From: Curtobacterium herbarum
GTDB lineage: Bacteria > Actinomycetota > Actinomycetes > Actinomycetales > Microbacteriaceae
NCBI RefSeq assembly: GCF_016907335.1
Contig: NZ_JAFBBT010000001.1
Span: 1,984,001 to 2,048,000, forward strand
Reading direction: 5' to 3'
DNA: 64,000 nucleotides
Below the pieces are notes generated by a model. The model saw only the letters and a program-made list of their open reading frames with translations, was not told where the DNA came from and searched no databases. Position 1 is the first letter of the stretch, and each line of letters starts with the position of its first letter. Shown here one piece after another: positions 1-8,144 of the stretch. The position numbers and the translations under genes were made by a program.

Positions 1-447
1 GCCGAGGAGCGCGAACTCGACCACGACGCGTTCGACCTCGACGACGCCTGGGCGGTGGGCTCGTGGTTGCGCACCACTGCCCTCGAACGCGGGCTCGGCG
101 TCGGCTTCACGGTGGCCTTCGGGGAGCAGCGGGTCTTCCACGCGGCGACGCCCGGGTCCGCCGCCGTCAACGACGCCTGGCTCGACCGGAAGTTCCGGGT
201 CGTCCGGCACTTCGCGCACAGCACCCTGGCGGTGCGGACGCAGTACGAGCTCGGCGGGTCCTCGTTCGACGAGGCCGCGGCGCTCGACCCTCGGCAGTAC
301 CAGGCGGCCGGCGGCGGGTTCCCGCTGTTCGTCCGCGGCGCCCTCGTCGGAGCGGTCGGCGTCAGCGGCCTCGAGATGCACGACGACCACGCCCTCGTGG
401 TCGAGGCCCTGCGCGCACACCGCGCACGACGGGACGAGCGCGCGTGA
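1..447 (+). CDS. Heme-degrading-domain protein (UPF0303/HbpS-like), 5' end outside window
   Basis: The reading frame is open from base 1 and runs to TGA at 445-447, so the start lies upstream. About 148 codons are visible. The conserved core of this small family is recognisable: a LGVGFTVAF strand, the stretch NDAWLDRKFRVVRHF near the middle, and the glycine-rich GGGFPLFV followed by GAVGVSGL near the end. Family members resemble the HbpS heme-binding domain and are usually single-domain cytoplasmic proteins of about 160 residues, so little is missing. The stop overlaps the GTG start of the HIT gene (GTGA), suggesting translational coupling. The biochemical role is unproven even for the family. 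Confidence 0.75.
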   Translation, partial: AEERELDHDAFDLDDAWAVGSWLRTTALERGLGVGFTVAFGEQRVFHAATPGSAAVNDAWLDRKFRVVRHFAHSTLAVRTQYELGGSSFDEAAALDPRQYQAAGGGFPLFVRGALVGAVGVSGLEMHDDHALVVEALRAHRARRDERA

Positions 448-881
448 CGGGGACGGACCCTGCGGACGACTGCGTCTTCTGCCACCTCATCGAGCACGAC
501 GACCAGGGCACGGCCTGGGTCGAGCGAGAGCCCGACGCGGTGGCGTTCCGGCCGCTGCCCGAGTCGGAACTCGCCCCGGGTCACACGCTGGTGGTCCCGC
601 GGGAGCACGCCACGGGCCTCCTGGACGTCGCACCGGACGCGCTGCGGGCGACGACCCTGCTCGCCCAGCGGGTCGGACGGGCGATGCGTGCCGCGCTCGG
701 GGCGACCGGGGTCGTCGTGCTCAGCGCGACCGGGACCGACGCGGGGCAGAGCGTGCCGCACCTGCACCTCCACGTGGTGCCGTGCTGGTCCGACGACGGG
801 GTGCTGCACTGGCCGGAGGCGCGGTCCGCCCACGTGGTCGAGGGGGACGCGACGGCGATGCTCGCGGAGATGTTCGAGTGA
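444..881 (+). CDS. HIT family nucleotide hydrolase/transferase
   Basis: A 145-residue protein. The histidine triad HLHLHVVP is seen at residues about 106-113, with the N-terminal zinc-type pair C10-x2-C13 typical of bacterial HIT proteins. HIT enzymes cleave nucleotide-phosphoramidates or dinucleotides through the middle histidine. The substrate cannot be told from sequence. I take the GTG at 444 because it overlaps the upstream stop as GTGA and begins just ahead of the first conserved strand; the frame is open further upstream but the residues there are arginine-rich antisense-like sequence. The gene is followed by another 4-base overlap into the RidA-like gene, so the three genes form an operon. 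Confidence 0.88.
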   Translation: MTGTDPADDCVFCHLIEHDDQGTAWVEREPDAVAFRPLPESELAPGHTLVVPREHATGLLDVAPDALRATTLLAQRVGRAMRAALGATGVVVLSATGTDAGQSVPHLHLHVVPCWSDDGVLHWPEARSAHVVEGDATAMLAEMFE

Positions 882-1303
882 CGGACGGCGGACGGCCCAG
901 CGCGGTCGAGCTGATCCGGTCCAGCGTGCTCAGCCGGGCGGAGTACTCGCACGCCGCGACGGTGCCGGCTGACGCCCGTGTCGTCTTCCTCGCCGGATCG
1001 TGCCCGCTCGCCGCGGACGGCACGACCGTGGCACCGGGTGACCACGCCGCGCAGGCCGCGCAGTGCGTTGCGAACCTGCGGCAGGCCCTGGCCGACGCCG
1101 GCGCACGCATGACGGACGTCGTCAGCACCCGCGTCCTCGTCGCGTCGACGCAGCAGGCAGACCTGGTCACCGCATGGCGGGTCGTCCGCGATGCGTTCGG
1201 CGAGCACGACGTGCCGAGCACACTGCTCGGCGTCACGGTCCTCGGCTACGACGACCAGCTGGTCGAGGTGGAGGCGGTGGCCGCGGTCCTCGACGCACCC
1301 TGA
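878..1303 (+). CDS. RidA/YjgF-like protein lacking the usual catalytic arginine
   Basis: A 141-residue protein with the RidA fold signature: an N-terminal strand leading to VVFLAGSCPL, the helix QAAQCVANLRQALADAGARMTDVV region, and a C-terminal VEVEAVAAV strand. RidA proteins hydrolyse reactive enamine/imine intermediates released by PLP enzymes. In active RidA the strand before the end reads P-A-R-[ST]; here the aligned stretch is VPSTLLGV with no arginine, so imine hydrolysis by the standard mechanism is doubtful and it may belong to a non-RidA subgroup of the superfamily. The GTG start at 878 overlaps the HIT stop (GTGA), placing it last in a three-gene operon. Confidence 0.82.
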   Translation: MTDGGRPSAVELIRSSVLSRAEYSHAATVPADARVVFLAGSCPLAADGTTVAPGDHAAQAAQCVANLRQALADAGARMTDVVSTRVLVASTQQADLVTAWRVVRDAFGEHDVPSTLLGVTVLGYDDQLVEVEAVAAVLDAP

Positions 1304-1398
1304 CCCGGCCTGCGAGACTGGTCGCACCGGTCGGTCCGCAGTCGCGTGGCCGACACCGGTGACGGCGCGGAGAGCGCCACGGGCGGAGGCGGGGGCCG

Positions 1399-2055
1399 AT
1401 GGGGACCGAGGGGTGGCGCGATCAGCGACGTGAACGGCGCGTGCGGAAGGGCAACGGGGAGCCGTTGCCGCCGCTGCGCTGGTGGCAGGTGGCGACCCGG
1501 TCGTTGTTCCAGATCCACCTGAGCGACCCCGGCACCACGATGGCGGCGAGCTACACGGTCGACGTGAACCACCTGGGCGACCGTGACGATGGCGCCGTCC
1601 GCGCCCGGCTGTACCGCGACGGCCGACTGCTCGCCCTCTCGTCGCTCCCGACGCGGTTCCCGGTGCCGGGCGGCCACATCGAGGTCGCCGTCGGGACCTT
1701 CGGGGTGCGCCGGTGCCACTTCGTCGCCGTCACGGGTGACGTGCGGCAACTGACGCCACTCCCCGACAGCGCCGAGGGCCGACGAGCCCGCCTGGCGGCC
1801 GAGCGCCCCGGACTGAGCCGGGCGATCGGCACCACCTCGACCCTGGTCGTCCTGGCGGGTGTGGGGCTCGCCGCACCGCAGCTGCTCGAGGGCATCACCG
1901 CCATCCCGCCGATCGGACAGGCCGTCGGGGCGTTCGAACTGGCGATCGAGATCCCGCTCGTGGTCAACATCGCGGCCGGCGTCGCGACGGTCGCGGGGAG
2001 CATCGAGCGAGCGCTCCGGTTGCGGTCGAACTGGTTGGACGACCTGGCGAACTGA
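1399..2055 (+). CDS. Hypothetical protein, probably membrane-associated
   Basis: A 218-residue protein that I do not recognise. The first 20 residues are rich in arginine and lysine, then comes a soluble region with a PLRWWQVATRSLFQIHL segment and a TYTVDVNHL-like strand. From about residue 140 on there are two hydrophobic stretches (TLVVLAGVGLAAPQLLEGI and a second around IPLVVNIAAGVATVAG) that could be two membrane helices. It ends with a short charged tail. No cysteines or catalytic motifs stand out. It is monocistronic, 95 bases after the RidA-like gene, and converges on the CopC-type gene. Confidence 0.6.
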   Translation: MGTEGWRDQRRERRVRKGNGEPLPPLRWWQVATRSLFQIHLSDPGTTMAASYTVDVNHLGDRDDGAVRARLYRDGRLLALSSLPTRFPVPGGHIEVAVGTFGVRRCHFVAVTGDVRQLTPLPDSAEGRRARLAAERPGLSRAIGTTSTLVVLAGVGLAAPQLLEGITAIPPIGQAVGAFELAIEIPLVVNIAAGVATVAGSIERALRLRSNWLDDLAN

Positions 2056-2081
2056 CCGGGCCCGACCGTACCCGGAAGCAG

Positions 2082-2747
2082 TCAGTCCGCCGCGGGGGCA
2101 GAGCGACGACGGCTCGCCAGGACCACGACGACACCGAGGACCACGACGAGGGCGACCCCGCCGATCACCCACGGCAGCGCGCTCGGCGACGCGTCGGCGG
2201 AGGTCCCGTCGGCGCGGTCCGCGGCGGCGGCCGGTGTCGGTGTCGTCGTGACCGACGTGCCGGACGACCCACGGGCCTCCCGGCTGGGCGTGGCGGTGGG
2301 CGTGCCGGTCGGCTCGGCGGCCGCGGAGGGCGCCCCCTGCACCGTGAACGCGACCTGCCCGTCGATCGGGTGGCCGTCCGGCGAGACGTACCGCCAGAGC
2401 ATCGTGTGGGGGCCGGCGGACAGGTCCACCTGCTTCGACATCGTCGTGCCGGCGACGGTGACCTCCCCGGTCGACTCGTCCTGGCCGGCCTGGTCGCGGA
2501 CCTCGATCCGGAGGCCCGCATCGAGTCCGGCGAGGGGCGCCTCGGTGAACGTCAGGTCCACCTGGCGCAGGTCGCTCGACACGACCGCACCCTCGGCGGG
2601 CGTGCTGCCGGTGAGGCCGGAGTGGGCCGACGCCGGCGCCGCGGTCGCGAGGCCGGCGAGGACGGTGGCGACGCCGACCAACGAGCCGAGGGTGCGGCGG
2701 AGGGTCGGCGTGGTCCTGGTGTGGCTGCTGCGGGCGGTCGATGACAC
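2082..2747 (-). CDS. CopC-domain copper-binding protein with C-terminal membrane anchor
   Basis: A 221-residue protein. Residues 1-41 are a Sec signal peptide ending APASA, and cleavage there exposes histidine as the first mature residue (HSGLTGS), which is what CopC-type copper sites use. The CopC core follows (STPAEGAVV, LTFTEAPL, then YVSPDGHPIDGQVAFTV with the second conserved histidine in DGHP). A Thr/Pro/Ala-rich linker of about 50 residues leads to one C-terminal membrane helix (LPWVIGGVALVVVLGVVVVLA) and a basic tail. This is the YobA/CopC architecture of actinobacteria, placing the copper-binding domain outside the membrane. No CopD permease lies beside it, so a delivery or buffering role is an inference. 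Confidence 0.85.
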   Translation of the reverse strand: MSSTARSSHTRTTPTLRRTLGSLVGVATVLAGLATAAPASAHSGLTGSTPAEGAVVSSDLRQVDLTFTEAPLAGLDAGLRIEVRDQAGQDESTGEVTVAGTTMSKQVDLSAGPHTMLWRYVSPDGHPIDGQVAFTVQGAPSAAAEPTGTPTATPSREARGSSGTSVTTTPTPAAAADRADGTSADASPSALPWVIGGVALVVVLGVVVVLASRRRSAPAAD

Positions 2748-2804
2748 GACTCGACCCTACGGGTGGACGGATGACAGACCGGGCGCGCCGGTAGTGTCCG
2801 ACGG

Positions 2805-3812
2805 GTGGGGAACCAGCTGACACTGCTCATCCGTCCGGGCTCGACCGACGAGGCACGGGCGGTGACCGCGGCTGCGACGGAGGACCTGACGGCCGTCACC
2901 GGCACGTGGGACGTGCAGAACCTCCTGCCGTTCCTCTGGGTCGGACTCGTCCCCGCATCCGCGTGGGACGCCCATGTGGCGCGACTCCGGACCGCGGTCG
3001 AGCACGGCGACGAGCCGGACGCGTCGGTGACCGACGTCGTCGTCGACTGGCGGGAGGCCCGGGGCGCGTTCGAACGTCGGCTGCCGGCCGTCACCGCCGC
3101 CTGGCCCGAGGTCGACGAGCCCGCCCGTGCCTTCCTGGCGGACGTGGCCTCGGTCGCCGAGCGGACCGGACACGCCGTCGTGCACCTGGCGCTGGACCAG
3201 CTCGTCGCCATGTCCTGGGGCGGTGCGGAGGACGTCGAGCAGTACGTCGACGAGGTCCGCCGTGAAGCATCGAACTGGGACGAGCCGTCCGCCGTGTCGA
3301 CCGTCTCGCCGCTCACGGACCTGGCGTCGGCACTGGCCCTCGCGGAACCGGACCGGTCGTTCCTGCTCGGCGGCGAGTGGACCTCCGGCGGCACACCCGC
3401 GCCCCGCAGCCGTCCGCCGCTGCTGCCGGCCGCATCCGTCCTGACGGTCGGGTCCGGTCTGTCGCTCGGGTCCGCTCCGACGGTCGCGGAAGCGGCTGCG
3501 GTCGGCACCGGCTCCGGTCCCCGGTACGACGCGCACGGCGACGACCGGTGGGAAGCGGCAGCGCTCCGTCAGGCCCGGCGCGAGCAGCAGCGTCTCGCTC
3601 GTCTCGCAGCCACCCCGCCGTGGTGGTGGATGGTCCCGGCGTCCCTCGTCACCGGTGTCGCCGGGGTCCTGCTCGCCGCAGCCGTGACCCAGGAGACGGC
3701 CGTCGCGCTCGGTGTCGGCGCTGCTGCGGTCGCCGCCGTCTGGGTGCCGTGGGGGCTGCGGCGACGTGCCCTGGAGCGGCTCCTGGACGAGGAAGTCCGG
3801 CGGAACGCCTAG
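2805..3812 (+). CDS. Hypothetical protein with C-terminal membrane helices
   Basis: A 335-residue protein of unknown family. The first 180 residues look soluble and acidic (MGNQLTLLIRPGSTDEARAV start, then a WDVQNLLPFLWVGLVP segment). A low-complexity Gly/Ser/Pro region covers about 185-235. A basic helix (ALRQARREQQRLARLAA) precedes two hydrophobic spans near 275-315 (WWWMVPASLVTGVAGVLLAA and VALGVGAAAVAAVWVPWGL), and the end is charged. So the N-terminal part is probably cytoplasmic and membrane-tethered. It starts GTG at 2805 shortly after the divergent CopC-type gene and its stop overlaps by four bases the end of the convergent DUF1963 gene. Confidence 0.6.
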   Translation: MGNQLTLLIRPGSTDEARAVTAAATEDLTAVTGTWDVQNLLPFLWVGLVPASAWDAHVARLRTAVEHGDEPDASVTDVVVDWREARGAFERRLPAVTAAWPEVDEPARAFLADVASVAERTGHAVVHLALDQLVAMSWGGAEDVEQYVDEVRREASNWDEPSAVSTVSPLTDLASALALAEPDRSFLLGGEWTSGGTPAPRSRPPLLPAASVLTVGSGLSLGSAPTVAEAAAVGTGSGPRYDAHGDDRWEAAALRQARREQQRLARLAATPPWWWMVPASLVTGVAGVLLAAAVTQETAVALGVGAAAVAAVWVPWGLRRRALERLLDEEVRRNA

Positions 3813-4819
3813 GAGCACTGCCAGAGGACCGCGGCCCGCTGCCCGTCCGAGAACACGTAGGCGCATCCGCCGTCACCGAAGTCGAACTCCAGCGGACCGG
3901 ACTCGATCGAGGCGACGAAGCGCAGGCCGTCCGGGGTCTCGTCGTCCTGGATCCAGTCGGGGTCCCCGCCGTACTGCCCGGCGAACCACACGTCGTCGGG
4001 CACACCGAGCTGCTCGTCCTCGTCCGACGGGGTGGTCGCCGCGGCGAGGCCGAGCAGGTACTCGTCGTCGGTGACCGGCGGCCAGGCCGGTTCCGGGTCG
4101 TCGGGGTCCCCGTGCGGCGACGGCGGGTACTCGGCGAGCCGGAGGTCCCGACCGCGGAACACGAAGGCCGCGTTCGCCCCGGAGTCCGCTTCCCACGAGG
4201 CGCAGGTGCCGGGGTCGAACTGGCAGACGAAGACGCTGACGAGGGTGCCCTCGTGTTCGATCTGTGCGGTGAACTGCATCGGTTCGCCGTGGTGCCGGCA
4301 CTCGGGCCACACGAAGTCTTGGGGCACCGCGGGGAGCCCGCCGATCCGCGTCGCTGCGATCGGCGCCGGCACAGAGGAGCGGTAGGCACCGAGGACCGCG
4401 ATCGCGCCGGCCTCGAGGGCTGCCGCCGTCGCGCGAGCGTCCCCGGCGGCAGGTGGGCGGTCAGCGGCGATCGGCGCCGTCGACGACACCGGTGCCGACG
4501 CTGGCCGCGCGGTCGGCGGACCCGGGACGGTCGGGACGGTCGGGGCGGCAGCGTGGACCGCGTCGGTCGGTCGACGTGCAGCCCGCCGCCGGACGGCCCA
4601 GTGCACCAGGTGCAGAACGACCAGTGGCGGCAGCGCGACGAGCGCGGCACGGCCGAACGCGGGACCGACGTCCACGTGCTCGAAGGCGTTCCACCAGATC
4701 GCGAGCGCCAGGAAGCCCAGCCCGAACACCGTCCAGGCGAGGACCAGGACCGCAGTCCATGCCGACCCACCCGGATCGCGCACGGCGACCTCGTCCACCT
4801 GCGCCTCGTGACCGTCCAT
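3809..4819 (-). CDS. Membrane-anchored DUF1963 (YwqG-like) protein
   Basis: A 336-residue protein. Two hydrophobic segments lie near the N-terminus (AWTAVLVLAWTVFGLGFLAL and ALVALPPLVVLHLVHWAV), followed by an Ala/Pro/Thr linker. The C-terminal part from about residue 160 resembles DUF1963: the hallmark GGLPAVPQDFVWPEC, then a QIEHEGTLVSVFVCQFD strand, and a late QYGGDPDWIQDDE. The family's role is unknown; members are often cytoplasmic and small, so the membrane-anchored form here is a variant. I choose ATG at 4819 because a GGAGGG ribosome site sits five bases ahead of it. An in-frame GTG at 4834 would contain that site inside the coding region. Confidence 0.7.
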   Translation of the reverse strand: MDGHEAQVDEVAVRDPGGSAWTAVLVLAWTVFGLGFLALAIWWNAFEHVDVGPAFGRAALVALPPLVVLHLVHWAVRRRAARRPTDAVHAAAPTVPTVPGPPTARPASAPVSSTAPIAADRPPAAGDARATAAALEAGAIAVLGAYRSSVPAPIAATRIGGLPAVPQDFVWPECRHHGEPMQFTAQIEHEGTLVSVFVCQFDPGTCASWEADSGANAAFVFRGRDLRLAEYPPSPHGDPDDPEPAWPPVTDDEYLLGLAAATTPSDEDEQLGVPDDVWFAGQYGGDPDWIQDDETPDGLRFVASIESGPLEFDFGDGGCAYVFSDGQRAAVLWQCS

Positions 4820-4875
4820 CAGTGCCCCTCCCACCCGACCTCAGCACAGTACCGGGATCGGGAGGGGCGACGACG

Positions 4876-5835
4876 TCAGCGGCGACCGCGCCGCACGAGG
4901 AGCGTGACGAGTCCGGCGAGACCGAGCCACACGAGCGGTCGGGTGACCCGGCGGCGCTTCGCGACCCAGCCGCCGTCGGTGGCGTTGCCGGCGTCGTTCG
5001 GCGCGTAGAGGTTGCCGTCCGTCGGTGCCTGGTGTCCGCGCAGTGCGAAGATCTGCACCGCGGGCGTCGTGATGCGGTGGAACAGCCACGGCACGGCGAA
5101 CTCGGCGATGACGAACGAGGCCTGCAGACGACCGACGTAGCGGTTCCGCTTCGGGTGCACGGCCTGCGCGACGACGGCCTTCGCGGCACGCTGCACGGAG
5201 ACGGTGGGCGGCAGCGGGTGCGAGGCCTTGTCGGTGTAGTTCGCGCCGTTCTGGTAGATCGGGGTGTCGATCGTCGACGGCAGCACCGCGCCGAAACGGA
5301 TCCCGGTGCCCTGGTGCTCGTCGGCCAGGACGTCGATCAGCCCGAGGGCGGCGTGCTTGCTCGTGACGTACGCCGACTGGTACGGCGCCGAGAGCAGCGA
5401 CTGGATCGACCCGACGAGGACGTAGGTGCCCTTCCCCCGCTGCTTCCAGTGCGGCAGCAGCGCCTTGACCGCGTGGACGTGGCCGTGCAGGTTCGTGTCG
5501 ACGACGCGCTTGAACGCCTCGGTCGGCGTCTGCTCGAACAGGCCGTACACGAAGAGCGCCGCGTTGCCGACGAACACGTCGATGCGGCCGAAGCGTGCGG
5601 TGACGGTGGCGACGAGGTCGTCGACCTGCCGCTCCACGGCGACGTCGGTGGGGATCGCGACGGCTTCGGCACCGAGCGCGCGGCACTCGGCGGCGGCGGC
5701 CTCCAGGCTCTCCTTCCCGCGTGCGGCGAGGACGAGCGTGGCGCCCTGCTTGGCGAACTCGTGCGCAGCGGCTCGGCCGATGCCGCTCGATGCTCCGGTG
5801 ATGACGACGACCTTGCCGCGGAAACGATGACCCAT
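4876..5835 (-). CDS. SDR-family oxidoreductase with C-terminal hydrophobic tail
   Basis: A 319-residue classical short-chain dehydrogenase. The cofactor motif TGASSGIG is at about 13-20, the NAA (NNAG-position) at about 91-93, and the catalytic pair YVTSK at about 156-160 after a SIQS serine. An arginine after the second strand (AARGKESL) suggests NADP(H). The protein is longer than usual by about 60 residues: the tail contains RPLVWLGLAGLVTLLVRRGRR, a single hydrophobic stretch that may attach the enzyme to the membrane. Similar tailed SDRs occur widely in actinobacteria near lipid genes. The substrate is unknown. ATG at 5835 directly precedes the conserved first strand. Confidence 0.85.
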   Translation of the reverse strand: MGHRFRGKVVVITGASSGIGRAAAHEFAKQGATLVLAARGKESLEAAAAECRALGAEAVAIPTDVAVERQVDDLVATVTARFGRIDVFVGNAALFVYGLFEQTPTEAFKRVVDTNLHGHVHAVKALLPHWKQRGKGTYVLVGSIQSLLSAPYQSAYVTSKHAALGLIDVLADEHQGTGIRFGAVLPSTIDTPIYQNGANYTDKASHPLPPTVSVQRAAKAVVAQAVHPKRNRYVGRLQASFVIAEFAVPWLFHRITTPAVQIFALRGHQAPTDGNLYAPNDAGNATDGGWVAKRRRVTRPLVWLGLAGLVTLLVRRGRR

Positions 5836-5915
5836 GGGTCCTGACTACCCGCGGTGCACTGGTCGCGGGTCCAGCCGCGCCGCCGGGTCGCGGTTCTGGA
5901 ACGTCGGCTGCGCGG

Positions 5916-7988
5916 TCACCCGGCAGCGCGGAGCGCCGCGTCCGTCCGCCGTCCGAGCGCCCCGACGAGCGTGGTCACGTAGGTGCGGGTGAGGTGCTGC
6001 GAGTCCCGGTAGACCAGCACGTTCCCGATCACCGCCGGGCAGCTGCCGGCCGCGCAGAACGACGGCGTCATGTCCGCCACCACCGCCCCCGGAGTCGTTC
6101 GGGCTGCGGCGACGAGCCGGTCCCCCGCCGCGAACGCCCGTCCGGTGCTGATCCGGCAGGCACCGGGGTCGCGCTGGTGGTCGTCGACGCAGCGCTGCAC
6201 GCCGCTGCCGACGGCCGGGGTGTCCGGGATCGCGACGATCTTCGCCCCGCGGTCGATGAGCGGCTGCCAGGAGGCCCGGTACCCGTCGTGCGCGCTCCTC
6301 GCCGGGTCCGTCCCCACGGGGGCACCCCGGAGGTCGGCCCGGGCGGACGTGAACACCAGCGCGAACGGTGCGGCGGCCGCGAGGGACCGGTCGACGGCCC
6401 GGTTCCAGGTACCGCAGCGTCGCTCGTCGGCGGCGGAGACGTCGCTCCAGCGGACGTGGGAGAACTCGCACCCGCCCTTCACCATCAGGTGCAGTTCCCA
6501 CCCGCGCTGCTCGGCGAGGGTGATCAGGGCCGAGGACCACTGGTGGGCGTGCGAGTCCCCGATGAGGGCGACCCGGGTGCCGCCGCGGACGCCGACGACG
6601 CAGCTGCGGGCGTCGGTCGCCTCGGCCTGGCAGTCGTCCCACGTCGGGTCGACGTCGTACGCGGCGGTCATGGTCGACGGGGTGGTGCCGCGTCCGGGCT
6701 CCCCCGCGACCGCACACCCGCTGCCCGGGGCGATGGCGGCGGCTCCCCAGCACGGGTCGCCGTCGGAGCTGAGCTCGGCGGCGAGGGCGCGGTCCTGCCG
6801 GAGCTGTCCGGTGAGGGCGCCCCACCCGACGGCGGGGACGACGAGGACGAGGGCGGTGGCCGCGGCCACGACGGCCAGGGTGACGCGCGGGCGGAGGTGG
6901 GCGAGCCTCCCGGTCGTGACGGGACGTTCGACGAGCACGGTGGTGAGGTGCGCGAGTCCGGCGGCGAGGACCACCGTGACGACGACGCGTGCCGGGGTGG
7001 GCAGGTCGAGGGCCCGTGGGAGCAGGAGGGCGACCGGCCAGTGCCACAGGTAGAGCGGGTACGAGACGCGGCCGAGCCAGCGGACGGGCGGGAGGCGCGT
7101 GGCCAGGCCGAGCACGCCGGTCTCGGTCCGCCCTGCGATGACGAGGGCGGTGGCCGCGATGGGCAGGACCGCGGCGGCCCCGGGGTACGGGACCGTGGGG
7201 GTGAGGAGGAGTCCGCAGGCGACGAGACCGAGCCAGCCGGTGGCGGCCAGCGCCGCACGGACACGCGGGTGGCCCGGGAACGCGCCGACGGCTCCGGCGC
7301 CCACGCGCGGGGCGAGGGTGAGGAGCGCGCCGACGCCGAACTCCCACGCGCGGGTGTGCGGCCAGAAGTAGGCGGGTGCGGGGTCGGTGGCGGTGAGGAC
7401 GACCGAGCAGGTGAGGGACGTAGCGATGACGACCAGGACGGTGACGAGGACGGCGCGGTCCCCGGCTGCCGGGATCGGGCGCCGGCGTCGTCGGGCCGCC
7501 CACCACACGGCCAGCAGCAGGAGGGGCCACAGGAGGTAGAACTGCTCCTCGACCCCGAGGGACCAGAAGTGTTCGAACGGTGTCGACGGGTCCCCGGCGG
7601 CCAGGTAGTCGGTGCTGGCGGCTGCGAGCGCCCAGTTCTCGACGGCGAGTGCGCTGGCGGCGAGCTGGGCGCCGAGGGTGGGCCAGTCCTCCCGCGGGGT
7701 GAGCAGCACGGCGGCGGTCGCGGTGGCGGCGAGGACCAGGAGTGCGGCGGGGGCGAGTCGGCGTGCTCGGCGGGCCCAGAACGCGGGCAGGTCGATGCGT
7801 CCGGTGTCGCGGAGCTGGCGGAGGAGCTGCCCGGTGATGAGGTACCCGGAGACGACGAAGAAGGCGTCGACGCCGACGAAGCCGCCGCGGAGCCAGCCGA
7901 CGTCGAGGTGGTAGACGAGCACGAGCACGACGGCCACGGCGCGGATCGCGTGGACGTCGGCGCGGAAGGGGGTGTGCTGCGACGGCAT
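5916..7988 (-). CDS. OafA/YrhL-type membrane acyltransferase with C-terminal SGNH domain
   Basis: A 690-residue protein. Residues 1-390 form the acyltransferase-3 membrane domain of about ten helices. Its signatures are the opening RADVHAIRAVAVVLVLVYHL, FVGVDAFFVVSGYLI, the RRARRLAPA basic loop, and FWSLGVEEQFYLLWPL. The C-terminal 280 residues are a periplasmic-side SGNH domain with the GDSHAHQW nucleophile block near 480 and a late DSQHLT that would supply Asp/His. Such enzymes transfer acetyl or other acyl groups from cytoplasmic acyl-CoA to cell-surface glycans such as peptidoglycan or polysaccharide. ATG at 7988 starts immediately before the conserved first helix. The frame stays open upstream for over 2 kb antisense to two other genes, which is not coding. 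Confidence 0.9.
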   Translation of the reverse strand: MPSQHTPFRADVHAIRAVAVVLVLVYHLDVGWLRGGFVGVDAFFVVSGYLITGQLLRQLRDTGRIDLPAFWARRARRLAPAALLVLAATATAAVLLTPREDWPTLGAQLAASALAVENWALAAASTDYLAAGDPSTPFEHFWSLGVEEQFYLLWPLLLLAVWWAARRRRRPIPAAGDRAVLVTVLVVIATSLTCSVVLTATDPAPAYFWPHTRAWEFGVGALLTLAPRVGAGAVGAFPGHPRVRAALAATGWLGLVACGLLLTPTVPYPGAAAVLPIAATALVIAGRTETGVLGLATRLPPVRWLGRVSYPLYLWHWPVALLLPRALDLPTPARVVVTVVLAAGLAHLTTVLVERPVTTGRLAHLRPRVTLAVVAAATALVLVVPAVGWGALTGQLRQDRALAAELSSDGDPCWGAAAIAPGSGCAVAGEPGRGTTPSTMTAAYDVDPTWDDCQAEATDARSCVVGVRGGTRVALIGDSHAHQWSSALITLAEQRGWELHLMVKGGCEFSHVRWSDVSAADERRCGTWNRAVDRSLAAAAPFALVFTSARADLRGAPVGTDPARSAHDGYRASWQPLIDRGAKIVAIPDTPAVGSGVQRCVDDHQRDPGACRISTGRAFAAGDRLVAAARTTPGAVVADMTPSFCAAGSCPAVIGNVLVYRDSQHLTRTYVTTLVGALGRRTDAALRAAG

Positions 7989-8144
7989 CAGGGCTGACGG
8001 TAGGCAGGTCGGGTGAACGGCAGGGGACGCGGTCGCGGTGCGGTCCGGGTCCGGGTACGGTCGGGGCGGGTCGTCGCTGCCGTGACCCGTCCACCTGCAG
8101 CGGCACGGCTCCGTCGTCGTGCCGCGCTGATCGTCCGGAGCGCC

